Under the pieces are notes generated by a model. That model was not told where the DNA came from. It made no database searches and saw nothing but the letters and a program-made list of their open reading frames with translations. A DNA stretch of 64,000 nucleotides, from the NCBI GenBank assembly GCA_003342815.1, contig PTEX01000138.1:1-64000 (forward strand). The letters are read 5' to 3'. This document shows positions 34,501-46,444 of this stretch, one piece after another. A program made the position numbers and the translations under genes. The number at the start of each line of letters is the position of its first letter. The stretch's first letter is position 1. This DNA is from Eudromia elegans (lineage: Eukaryota > Chordata > Aves > Tinamiformes > Tinamidae).

Positions 34501-36250
34501 TCTGCTGTTCCGCGTTCTCGCGGCTCTCAGCGAGCTTGTTTTACTGCTTCACTCCACAGTGCCACCATTTAACATGCCCAGAAACACTGCTGATGGTGTA
34601 AAGCAGAGCTAACATATCTGCGGCTCCTCAACAAGCACTCCGAGACCACAGAACTGAGTGTTTTCCACGGAGAACACACACGCTTCAGTACAAGCATCAA
34701 TGGCTCTTTCCAGGTGCTCTACAGGGAGAGGATGACAGCAGCTGAGCAAAGCAGGACCAGCATTTTGCCTCCAGCGCAATCCACACCTCGCCTCACAGGT
34801 GATAGCATGGATGAAGCTCAAGGAGAATCCCGATCCAACTAGCACGGCCTCTCCAGGCGCTGGGCGCTGCTCACCCATGGAGCCTTCACCGTTTCCATGC
34901 TGCCCCCCGCACTATAGGTCCTGTGTGTTTGAACCCCCTCCTCCTGCCCCAACACACCCTTCCCAAAAGCAGCCAGCAGCGAGAGCTCTCCTTTGCAGCC
35001 AGGACCTTACTGATCAAAGGGGGCTAATTAATTAAACAGTCGTTACAAACACAGGTCTGAGAAGCTGAAACGAATCATTTTGCAAAACAACTTTACGGTT
35101 CTTTGGTTCGCGGTGCTCTCCAAGTGGGAGCCCAGCTAGGAGATGCTCTATCTTCAAATGAATGCTAGACAAGACCTCTGATGAACAATGAACCGTGATG
35201 GACGATGGACGACAAACTGTGGTACCAATGCAGTGATAACGTCAGGAGCAAGTAGGGAACAGATAAATAACAATGCTCAAGTAACAGCCGTGCAGTTGAA
35301 ATACGTCCCGCTCCATGCGCTCCAGAGATGGATTTTCTGCACTGTCCCTTTCAATTATTCTCCTCTTGTTTCTTATTCCCTAGCAGATAATTGCATTTTA
35401 AGAGAAGTCCTCTATGATTTCCAGGGCTTCGCTGCCCTTCTATTTTTCATCTGCTTTCATACAAAAACTCACCCCCAAGTCTTACATGGTATCAACAAAA
35501 GTCTTTCTAAACTCTCTTAAAAGCTAAACAAAAAAGGGCTTCAAAAGCTCAGGGCTTGTTTGTGCCAGGTACAGAAGGCTCTTTGGGAACTCAGGACTAC
35601 CCAGAATTGCTCGGCTGGCATGAACTGAATATGATTTAATTGAGAAAAAGGAATTTTAAAATAATTATTTAAATATATGCTGCAAATGAGAAGAAGAAAC
35701 CTGTGACTGTTTCCATCCTAATATTAAGACCATTTTTCAGAAAGCATTCCTGTAACAGCCTTCTTTCCATAACAATGGCAGATATTATCCCACACCGTGG
35801 AACGGCGCACTCCTGTTATTAAGCACTGCTGGAGAAGCGTTCTCTCCTTAAGATTCCTAACACGCGTACAACCTGCCTGTTTGCAGTGATTTTCTATAGC
35901 TATTTGGTCTTTTCCCCCCCGCCCTTAGCAGGAGGTAAGTGCTTGTAACAACTCATATTAAGATTTGAATCGACTCAGATCCCTTGGGGTCCCGGGTGCA
36001 CAAGTGGTATTCATAGACCCACTCTCTGTGAAACACTATGGCCCAGTCGTTATTTCTCAGTGGCGGCGTCCTGCTTTCAGCCTTGAAATGCATGAAACTC
36101 TCCGAGCACTTTCCTTCCCAACGAACACCCTCCTACCCGCCAAAGTTGCTGAGCACATCCTCGCTGTTGATGGACTTGTGCCCTGCCCTCCCGCCCAACA
36201 CAACATTTCCCGTTTTTGCTGATTCTCATGGGCAGGATTGAGGCAGCAGG
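34501..36250. other. Gene-free stretch
   Basis: A strong acceptor-like CTTATTCCCTAG ends at 35382 (plus) but lacks a good donor downstream. The 35640-35830 part is AT-rich and enhancer-like, with a SOX-type ACAATGG near 35773. No gene is supported. Confidence 0.5.
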
Positions 36251-36254
36251 AACG

Positions 36255-36374
36255 ACACAGCAGCGTGCCCACGATACACAGCAACACACCAGCACGTGCT
36301 GCTCCATGGCATACACAGCAGCACGTGCTGCTCCATGGCATACACAGCAGCACACCAGCACGTGCTGCTCCATG
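36255..36374. repeat. Minisatellite with three CACGTG E-boxes
   Basis: Three imperfect copies of a 29-37 bp unit built on CAGCACGTGCTGCTCCATG plus GCATACACAGCAG, with a degenerate copy at the left end. Each full copy contains AGCACGTGCT, a palindromic E-box with CACGTG at 36293, 36322 and 36359. The longer spacing between the second and third copies reflects an 8-bp insertion (CAGCACAC-like). Confidence 0.85.
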
Positions 36375-39300
36375 CAGCCACAGCCCCCTCAGACCAGGCG
36401 GCCTGTTTTCGAGGTGGAGTCCACCCGTGCAGATGTTACAGCCTGGCTGGGCTCTGCATGCCCATGGGGCCCTCCGCGGTGCTGGCCACGAGCTCCTGGG
36501 GCTGCTCCCAGCCCAGCTCCACGCGTGCTCTGACACACTGCCCAGGCACTAACATCTCCAGCCGGGCACTAACTGCAGCACTATGGCCATAAAGCACGTG
36601 AGAGAGCAGCGTGGGGAGCATCGTGCCTGGCTGCTCCAGTGAAATCCCCCGTATGTGTTCCAGCAGGTGGAAAGCCAACCCAGGACACGCGGCCATCCGA
36701 CTGCAGGAGGAAACAAACGGGGCTTCCCTTGCTGCTTGCAGAAAGTGCCACCCTCGAGCTGGGAGCAGCGCACGAAGGCCAGGCCTGGCCGGGGGATGCG
36801 GATGCTTTCAAACCTCCCTTATTCTTCAGGCATCTCTGCTTTTAGTTGACAGCCTTGGAGTCTGCCTTGCTCAACAGAGCAACTTTCTTTGCCCTGTCAC
36901 CTTGCACTGTCTTTATTTCCTACCAGGTTGCTCAATTCCCTTTCTTAGTGGCATTACACCAGCTAGAAAGGGAAAGAGCCCACACTTCCCAGCAGCGACT
37001 AGGGTCACGTCTTCCCTGGAAGCGCGGTTGGCACAGCGGCTGTGGCAGTGCTCCCATTCCCATGGCCTGCAGGTATCTGCGGTTCTGCTTCTGCCCGCTG
37101 CTAGCATTAGGCAGCTGCCGTAACGCAGCACTGAGGAATTCAAACTAACACTATTATCACCATGTGCACTGCCACCGCCGGGGCCCATTTGCAGCGAGTT
37201 ATCAAGCTTTCCTGGATCGTGACCGCAGAGGAGCAGCATTGCCAACACTGAGGATTACTTAGTAACTCAGGGGGTGCATCAGCCTGGTGAACTGCAACAA
37301 TTAGTTGTTAAGCATCAGGAACCTGTATTTTCATTTTCCATTTAAAATCAAGGGTGTTTAGAGTAACAATAAACGCCCTGCCAAAGAAGTAGAAAGATTG
37401 CTGTTAGGATAGACCCAAACCACAGAGCACACACAGCTGAATGAAGCTGCTAGCTTGGAAGGGCAAAACAGGCATGAAGGAAAAAGAAAAAGGGAAGGAA
37501 ACAAATTCCCCAGGGCAAGGACAGTGCTCAAGTCCCTTCTGCAACAGCCAGCAGTTACCCTCGGAAAAAAGGGGCTGTTTATCCCCCCTAACAAGCAGCA
37601 TAATTGGACATACTAGTCTGCTCGGCAGAAAAGGAATGTGAAAACGAAGCTAACAACGTACTTTCAAAAAGGTTCAACTGATGCATTGACTTCCCCCCCC
37701 AATATTAACATAAGCAGAAGGAATCCTAGTACAGTTAGTGTACAAAAATACCTCATGATGCTAAAACTAAAATGGAGCCTAAGGAAGCTAGATCACTAGG
37801 GAAGCCTGCAGCCCCCTAGCTGAAAATGGGATTATTTCAGAGAAATTCTATCATCATAAAACTTCTTTTTAAAAATTAGTGTGGAAATGGTGTCCTTTAA
37901 TTGCAGACTCTGATACAGCAAAAGACACAGAGTAATTCCATCTATCCAACAAGCAAAGCCCTTACAACCAACAGTGAATTCAGGTGTTTATATGAACACT
38001 GCTGCTTACCTTGTCTATTTAGACCCGAAGACATCAGTGCAGTATGGATGGATTAGAAAAAACACTCGTGTTTTGATGTTTTGTGCACTGAATTTCTCTG
38101 TGTGCCTTTCAAATTTTCAAGTGCCAGCCCTTAATCTTTGCTGAATGATGGCAAAATTTTACAATTCGTTTCATCCATACCAAAACTGTTATCGCATGCT
38201 AATACAGGAAAAAAGAAATGATAATGTCACATTCCAGAGGTACTTTTAGAAAGTGAGCTAAATATAAAATGTGCAATTGTCTTATTAAGCAAGTTAAGCT
38301 GCTTTAGCTTGTGCTACTGCGCTGAGAATTCCTGAATTGCATTCAAAGAGAGATATCGTGATCCCTGTCATGTCCACAAGGATTTTCCATGCAGCTCCCA
38401 CCTACCTGTTATACTACAGTAGTTTCTGGGTAACCTGCAGCTTACCCACACGGTCAGGTAATTTGTACAACACAGACATTTTCCCAGTTTCACATCAGCC
38501 CTGGTCCATCCCACGTAAAGCTAAGACGTTGGGGCCGTGCGGATCTGTCCCGCAATCACCTTTCCTCTGCCTTTGCTCATGCACCACGTGTGTTAAACCA
38601 AACTGCAGGATTCCCGCGTGAACAGGGCAGGCAGCATCACTGCTGCTCCAAGGCAGCACATCTGGAAGCCCTTTCCTGAGCTCTCACCCTCACTTCAGAA
38701 CTAACGATGCGTAAGGATCGACTTCAGCCCTCATAGCTCAAGAAAACCAGATTACCCCGAGGGCAGATGTAGGCATAAAGGAAGGCCATTTACATCCACA
38801 CTCTGTTGAACTCACATAAGATAACTATGCCTTGGGAATTTTATCTGTCATTTTGATCTGTCAAGAAGATGCATTATTGGTTTATTTCAGAGTAGGAGCT
38901 GTCTCACTGAAGGAATGTCTTGACTTTTATATGACCTGGCCTTCCCCCTGAATAGCCATATTTTGATCGATTCAAATGCAAATGTCTTCAAGGCACCTTT
39001 CAACACTGTCAGTGTGTAAAAGCCATCAGTAAAAGGAACAAAAAGTGACTAAAAGTAATAAATGCCAAGCATGAAAGACAGCCTTTAGTTACTTCCTGAC
39101 CCACTTCCATAAAATAGAAAGCAAACAGCAGGTGTCTGGCAAATTGATCTTCAGGAGTGCTTAGAAAGCTCAACCTTGTTGCCCTTAGTCATCTACATCA
39201 CTACACCACATTTAGCCCACCAAATAATTCCAGCTTTCTGCACATCTCCTACCTTTCCATGGTGAAGAAGAGCACACAACTGGCCCAGCGCTGCTGTACC

Positions 39301-39770
39301 CTTCTCCCCACTCCAGTTCTGCACGGTAGGAGAGGGATGCAGGAGGATAAAGCTCCTGCCAGGCTGCCTGCCACCTTCTACAACTCCTATGGAAACCTGT
39401 GTGAGAGTTGGAGACGGCTGCAGGAATGAATTTCCAGGCCAAATTCCTACTACTAAGTCTTTACAAAGGGACGTGAGAGCAGGCTGGAGAGCTGCCTCTG
39501 TGGGACCAGCACACCAGGCTAGAGGGCACGATCTCGCTGATACCAGCTCTGAACTGCCTCAAGCACCTGCAGCATCAAACATGGCTCACTAACCCAGTCA
39601 ACAACACTGTTACACAACATATTCTTGTCGGCTTTTGCGTCACCCATTCAGTCTGGAGATGAAAGTTAGGTATAATAGCAGGAATTCAACATTCCTTTAT
39701 ATTCCCTTTTCTCTGATCCATTTTATAAGCCTCGCTAGCTGTTTGGTTTTTGTTCACTGATATTCTAATA
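36375..39770. other. Gene-free stretch
   Basis: GC-rich until about 37150. It contains a one-mismatch CTCF-like CCAGCAGGTGGAA near 36660-36672. A minus donor-like CAAG|GTAAGC lies near 38005. The 38820-39040 part is AT-rich with an octamer ATGCAAAT near 38977. No frame is recognised. Confidence 0.5.
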
Positions 39771-39772
39771 AC

Positions 39773-39792
39773 GCAGTACTCCAGAGTACTGC
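39773..39792. repeat. Perfect 9-bp inverted repeat, 2-nt loop
   Basis: GCAGTACTC (39773-39781), CA, GAGTACTGC (39784-39792). It abuts an acceptor-like CTGCAG, beyond which a 60-bp exon-like interval ends in a donor CTCAG|GTAAGAA at about 39855. Confidence 0.88.
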
Positions 39793-39794
39793 AG

Positions 39795-42700
39795 GCATCT
39801 CCGAATCAAAGAAAGCCACAATCAAGCCACCACATCATGCATGGACTCTGCTCAGGTAAGAAAACACTGGGTGTTACGGGAGGCTCTTCTCTGGCAGAGA
39901 ACATTACAGTGCAAAGCGTATCTGGATGCCAACATCACTTCTTCGTATCTCATCTACTCACTTCTGGGTCTGAAATAGACCTACTAGATACACTTCAAGC
40001 AAAGCCAGGCAATTAGCAGCCTATTGATAATTTACTCTCAGAAATAAAATATAAGGTACAGCCAGAATTTCATTTTTGCTTTGCCACAGGTAGGACGAGC
40101 TAATCTTTGAGTAATTATGAAACAGAGAAAATAAGCGTTACCAGGTATACCTATAAGGAATGCATTGTAAGAAGAATTCTCAATGAAACTTCCAATTATC
40201 AAGCAATGAATGAGAAATACATGTAGATGTATATTGCCAAGAGCACTGCAAATCTAAATGTGGAGATTAAGATCAACGCTTATTTCCTTGGGAGAACATT
40301 TATTCAGGCAATCAAGAAATTTTGCATAAATCCCATTAACTTTCTATAGCAAAAGCATGACACCCAAATATAACTTCCTAACCAAATCATTATCTTCCCT
40401 CTTGAACAGAGCAAAGAGGATTATCACTTAAAAGAAATGACAGGTTTATAGGTGGAAAATAATGTTCAAAAGGCTGTATGAAGGAGCATCATTTTTAAGC
40501 AACCATCTTTCTTGATCTAAACCAAATGAATATTTTAAGCTATCTCTTTTTACAATTCACCAGTCAAACTGGCCCTCCGAACACAGCAAAGATGTCTAAA
40601 AGGCAGAATATTCTCCTGGTCGTATATTCCAAGGGAACACCTCTAACATCACAGCCTGCCCCTCAGCTCTGGAAGGATATGAATGGCCCATCAGAGAAGA
40701 ATAGCACTGCACCCATCTAGCAGTCTGGAAATATTTTTTCATAAAACGATGGCATTTCTATAATCATGAATACCACATTCCAGAGGTCATCTGTTAAAGT
40801 GCAGACAAGGTTATCCGCAAAGAGATTTTCTAACATGTTCATGCAATTTTCAAGCAAAAAATCCTACAAACTTCCATTGAAACTCCCCTTCCTTACTTGA
40901 AAGCCTTTTCAAATCTTTCCTCACCTTGTTTTCACCTCCTGTCAAATGCAGGAAATAGGTATTTCTTCTACTGAATGAATGGCTCTCAAACACCCTGAAA
41001 CTCTGTCAAACAGCTGGTTTTGCACAAGAACTTGCCTGCTGGTGTTCGTGACTCAGTCATCTAACCCCAGACACAGGCATCAGGCCAACTTAACTCACTG
41101 GGGTGACCAAACCACCTCTCAGAACAACGTGACACAAGAACTGGCTTCACGTCGCTCAGGAGCATTCAGCAAGCCCTTCTGTGGGGGCTCTGCTGTAAGC
41201 CCTGGCTTTGCTGCAAAATATCCATCACAAAGTTCCTTAGCAAAAATGCCCTTCCCAATCAAGCACATTCTCTAAATCACTCTCAGATTGAAGCAATGAT
41301 ATGTGCTCATTATTCAGACTGTAATGAGCCCAATAAGACTTCCTCCAGGAAGACTTCATCCTGCCTTCTCCCAGGGAAATAAGAAAATAAAACTTTTTTT
41401 TTTTTATTGGGAGGAAGCACCAAAATAGTTCAGACACTTCCTTATTCAAGAGCCTGGGGAGTTAGGAAAGATCATTAGGCACTATTTAAACTCCAACATT
41501 TTGAATCATTTTAGGGAGATCCTGAAAACTTGTTTCCATTTTCAACTGGACTTCAAAGCACATGAGAAGCTACCCTTTAAAAAGAAAAAAAATAAAAGAA
41601 GAAATGCCTTGATGGAAAAATCTATGCTGATGGAAATGTCTCAGGCCCTGCAAAAGGTCGTTTTCACGGGGGAGAGGTGAATATATCAATTGCTTCTGTT
41701 CTGTCTTCAAAGGCTATTTGAAAGGACTTTCATGCATGTCTGATTAGAAATAGGTAGAAAACACTACCTGAGGCAGTAACAGGGATTTCTAGCTTGCTGT
41801 GTCTGCTGAGGTCTTTCAAATCAAAGCAGAAATTCTAGCCTGTGCTTCACTTCTAACGCTTTGTGCAAGGACTGGGAGAGTTCAGGATCGACCAAGCGAA
41901 ATGAACCCTGGCATTCCTGCAGCACCGACTGCCCAGAGCTGGTCCAGGCACAGGGAACGCCAGCACCTCCTTGTGCAGACGGGACTTAACGTGGGATGCA
42001 GGATGCAGGCGATGCCCCAAAGCTGGACCTCTTGGTACTGCCCTCAGGCCCAAGTACCACGCCACTTAAGCCTGTAATACCTAGGAGCAAAGGAAACTGG
42101 GCACAACTGGGCAGCATTAAAAAAGGAATAAGTAACCCCCTAGGAAAAAATAGAAAAGGGCTTCATTTAGATGCCAATTCTGCCAACTAGTGTTTATTTT
42201 CAAGGAGAGAGCTGTTCCAATTTGTAGTATATTTGCATGAAAATGATCTATGCTTCTTTTAGTGCTCATCTGCTCTTCTGCTTATGCCTCATTTGAAGCC
42301 ACAGTTGGTTTCTGCAAATGACTGTTATGCTACAGGGAGGATGTTGAGTTCAAGTGGGGAAGAACTGCAGGAGCAGAGAGAACACTTAAAAAGAAATATC
42401 CTGTTTTCATGAACATCTGTTGATCCATAAAAAAATAGAAGGAAAAAGAAAAGCAAGGGAAAATACAACAGAGAACAAACAACTCCTGCACAGTCAAGTA
42501 AGAACCTGCCCGTGAGGCAAAACTGACTGGACAGAGAAAACTGAAGGATGGTGAGGACATGGACAGCCATCTGAACCCTCCAACCGAGATGCTGGGTGGG
42601 AACGGCCCCTTCCAAAGAGGACTGAAGACGACATTTGCATCAAAAATACACTGTTAGAAACGCAGGCATTAACAACGGCTGGGATTAGAATTGATCTCTC

Positions 42701-43825
42701 CACATGGAAGCCGTAGCAACTCTTTCACTTGGTGACGATTGGCGCACTTATCCAAGACAAACACTTGGTTAAATCTCACTTTGGATGACAAAAACGAACC
42801 AACCAAAACATCCGCTAACCTCAAAGTAAAAGACATTCCTTCCTGTGAGACATATCCAAATATTTCCTTTAACTGTGATGCAAATGAATAAAACCAACAG
42901 TAAAATAACTGTGATTCTTCTAGATCAGCTGATAGAAATTCAAGCCTCTGTTGCAACAGGGTTCCTCTCGGTCTGTGATACTTTCAGAGCAGTCATTCCT
43001 ACATTAAGTTTGGCTAGCACTTCAACAAAACAGGTCAAAAGAGGAAGATCCTATTTGTAAAGCACAGCTCACATGCTCTTAATATTCCAAGAGTAAGGAA
43101 AAGGAAGAATTGATTATTCTTTTAGATTATACTGCTATTAATTTAAATTTTAAAAATAATATTGTTGAATATATGAGGATGTCTTAAATGTTGGGCAATA
43201 CCTGTCTTTTCCACAGATGATATCTGCACTAACGGTCATAAATTCCTTGAGAGTCTGGTCTGTCAAATTATTCTCCCCACTGGGGGGGAAACTCCTCTGG
43301 GAAAGTTATTTTCAATATTTTTTGATATAAAAATGAGGTTGGGATTTTACATAACTCACAGAAAAAAGAAATCAATAAAGAGACATCTCTGCCAAGTTAC
43401 TGTTTTTCAAAGCTTTCAAAACTTTCTAATCTAAAAATAAGTTTGGTATTTCCAGTATGAAAAAAGGCCATGTCTTTATCATCTGTAAGAACGACACCTT
43501 CTAGTCTTACAGCATATCCTTTTTACCAGCTCGCCAAGCAAGGCTGACCCAGATTTTTAAACAAACAGATTCTGAAAATAGAGTGTCTTTTAAAATAGGT
43601 ATTGCACAGAGACCTCAGCAGCCAGCGACACCATGAATCTGATGAGGAGGACTCTCTCCTGTAAAGACATGGCACTGTGCTTATGTGCCAAAGCTCCCTT
43701 CAGTGCACCTACCGTGCCTACACGGGCTCCCTTCAGTTCAACACGGTAAAGCAAATAAGGTCCTAAAATATACCACTAATGATGCAACACTTAGATTAAA
43801 AAATTATCAAAATACATAGGGTAAG
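39795..43825. other. Gene-free stretch
   Basis: Mostly AT-rich unique DNA. It contains a T12 at 41394-41405, an octamer ATTTGCAT near 42231 in an enhancer-like patch (42190-42330), and AT-rich sequence at 43060-43620. Unrecognised frames of up to about 98 codons are present. Confidence 0.5.
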
Positions 43826-43829
43826 ATCT

Positions 43830-44455
43830 TGGAATATCTGAAATTCATGGGAGGAATTTCATGCCTGGGAAAACCAGCCAGTGAGTGGGACCTGGAGAGA
43901 AGCATGGCTACCTTTAATCCTTGGCCCCATGAGAAAGCTGCCGAGATGGAGGAGCTCAAGACCTGGCACCTGGGCGCTGGTTTCCCACTCAGGGGCTTGG
44001 GGGAGAAGCTGCTCCTGCACGCTGGCCCTGGGCACAGCTATGGTGCCCTTTGCAAGAGTTCCCTGAAATGTTTCCTCTGACAGAGGGGCAAGCAGGCGGT
44101 AATTAGAGCTAATGATTGGCTGAAGACAACCCAGGAGACCCAGAGGATCACAAGAATGGCAGCGATGCCAAGGAAAAGAGCAGCCCTGGAGGAAGATGGA
44201 GGTCCCACAACCACTGGAAGAGGTAGAGGCAATGTGGGGAGCCAGTTTTCAAACCAGGTCCTCCTGGGGAGCTGCACCATCCCACAGCCTGGTCAAGGGC
44301 ATAATTGCTTCAGGTGGAACCACCTGGGGGCAAGCAGCAGCTTGGCTTTTGGCAGGTGTTTTCCTTCACGATCTATCATTTTAACGAGCACAATTAAGAC
44401 CATGGAAGATCGAGCATTTTCCCTGTTTAGTTTCAGACCAAGTTCTAAGTAAGCC
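43830..44455. other. GC-moderate block open on both strands
   Basis: A purine-skewed block (GGAGGAAG, GGAGAGAAG) with plus frames at 43829-44080 and 44156-44452, and a minus frame at 44280-44038 that has a hydrophobic stretch. No family is recognised. The hydrophobic run mirrors purine-rich plus-strand DNA read in reverse, so it is probably an artefact. Confidence 0.35.
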
Positions 44456-46255
44456 ATGTGAAACACAGGGTCTGCCAAAAGGTCAGACTAACAGGATTTA
44501 CTCAAAAAATAAAACGATGACAAAAGCAATTATCTAAGCGATATCTAAACGTTATCTAAGATATCATGCATTCATTCAGTTTAAGGTATTTTATATCATC
44601 TGTTTTCTTTTACTGCAACGTACACACTATGTTTGTCATTATATATTTCAAATTTTAAAAGAACAAAATTATATATAAAGTAAAATATCATATTTTTCCC
44701 CAATGCATAGTAAAATTTATGCCTTGGAAACATCCTAATTTAGAAGAACTAATTATCTGAAAGTGTTTCACAATTATACCTTAAGTTAATTTACAGTATG
44801 ATACAGCAACTGCAGCACTCATTTAGGTTCTATAGGGAAACTGTTCTATCAGCATCAATATGGTTTACAGACATATTCTAGTTTTTCCCAACGTAACTAA
44901 TTTGGCATTACAGCTACCCTCCATGTGTAGCCACATTTGCCAATTGATCACTTACCTGCAAACCAGCCTGGTAATACTGACACTGCAAGCGGCCAAAAAG
45001 ATGTGCAACCTCCCAGCCAGACTGCCTCCCTCATCTTCAGGGAGAAAAAGGAACCCCAGGAAGCTTGCACAGAGCCACGTGCCCATGTGCAAGGGTCTTC
45101 TCTCATCATCTGCGAGTCGCAGGAGCAGGGCTGCCACACGAGCGTCATTTCCTAACAGGGTCAGGATATTTGTCCTCCTTCACCAAGCGGACCTTTCTGA
45201 GGAAAGACGAGATATTGCAGGTATCAATATTAAAATCCACATGAGAGCCCCAGCACCCACCAGCAAAGGGAAAGCGTGGGCAAGCACTGGGTTACAATCC
45301 AGGATGTTTCAATATGACCGATCAGCTCAGACATGCCACCATAACCTCCTACTGCCAAAAGACTATGATGTGAGACCAAGTACTAAGGTTTGTTCATGAC
45401 CTTCTCGTGCTGCAGATTCTAGGAATTCAGCTGCGACCAAAGTGGCGTCTCTGTGTGTCTGCAATATTCCATCTCGGCTAGAGCTCATTGCAACCTGTCC
45501 CAAGTCAAGGCCGTTACAACACCACGGGTTTCAAACCAAATGCAATAAACCCCTCAGCCTTTTTTCAGAGGCTGACTGCAGTAGTACAATCTTTACATCA
45601 GATCAATTCAGGGTACACTCCAATTTAACAACTAAGTACAGCCAGTATTTTTTAAATAATTAAGCAGCCCAGCATCCAGTGCAGCCCTGGAGGGAGGGCA
45701 GCTCTTCTGAAGTTCATGAACACCACTTACGCATGCAGTTCCATATATTTTTTATAATATATTTAAAATTAAATTTCACTCCAGCTAGCTAGAGGACATG
45801 GTATGCACATACCAGCAAGTCAAACTAATTCAAATCAGGATCTGGGGGAGAAAACATATCTGCAGGGATTTTCTGACCTTGACATTAGCATGAGGTGGCG
45901 ACTCAGGAAACAGACCCTTAAAATTTTCTTCTATATATTTCTTAAACTGTTTTGATTCAGAAATTCTGCAGAGAATTTGACTTCTAATTATCATACTTAA
46001 ACAATATATGCAACACATATATAACGAAGACCTCTATTTTAGTCAGCAGAATAAAATCAGAATTGAAGGTGCATTAAAAACACGCAGCAACAACGGTGTC
46101 CCACAGGTATCTCAGCACAATGTGCAGACCTATAATTGCCTCTCATAAATATATACATAGACACACACACATATTCTTTTTCTACTGGATCCATTTCAAT
46201 TTAGATACAGGGAGTAGTTTACCCACACTTAAAAGTCTCTCACTGAACACAAAAC
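44456..46255. other. Gene-free stretch
   Basis: Strongly AT-rich at 44470-44860. A minus donor TTTGCAG|GTAAGTG near 44950-44960 is very close to consensus and follows a possible 27-nt micro-exon after CGCTTGCAG. A 180-codon plus frame (44860-45399) is unrecognised. TA/CA alternation occurs near 46145-46175. Confidence 0.45.
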
Positions 46256-46259
46256 CGAG

Positions 46260-46440
46260 GGGAGATGGAAATAGCGAGGGGAGAGGCAGGCCCAGAGAGC
46301 AGCGCCGGGCTCCCGCTGGCACTGGTGGTGACAGACCCTTGCCCGTTACACAAGGACACAAACCCGAGGTGACAGAGCTGGCGCCCGGCCGAGCACGGGG
46401 CTCTGGAGGCTCTCCAGGCACCTGCCCGTTTTCCCTTTGC
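46260..46440. promoter_or_regulatory. Weak CpG island
   Basis: About 13 CpG in 160 bp, flanked by AT-rich DNA. No TATA box or gene is linked. Confidence 0.3.
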
Positions 46441-46444
46441 TAGA

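Noticed and set aside
44038..44280. Membrane-protein-like minus frame
   Set aside because: The hydrophobic run is what purine-rich plus-strand sequence gives when read in reverse; the length is within chance.
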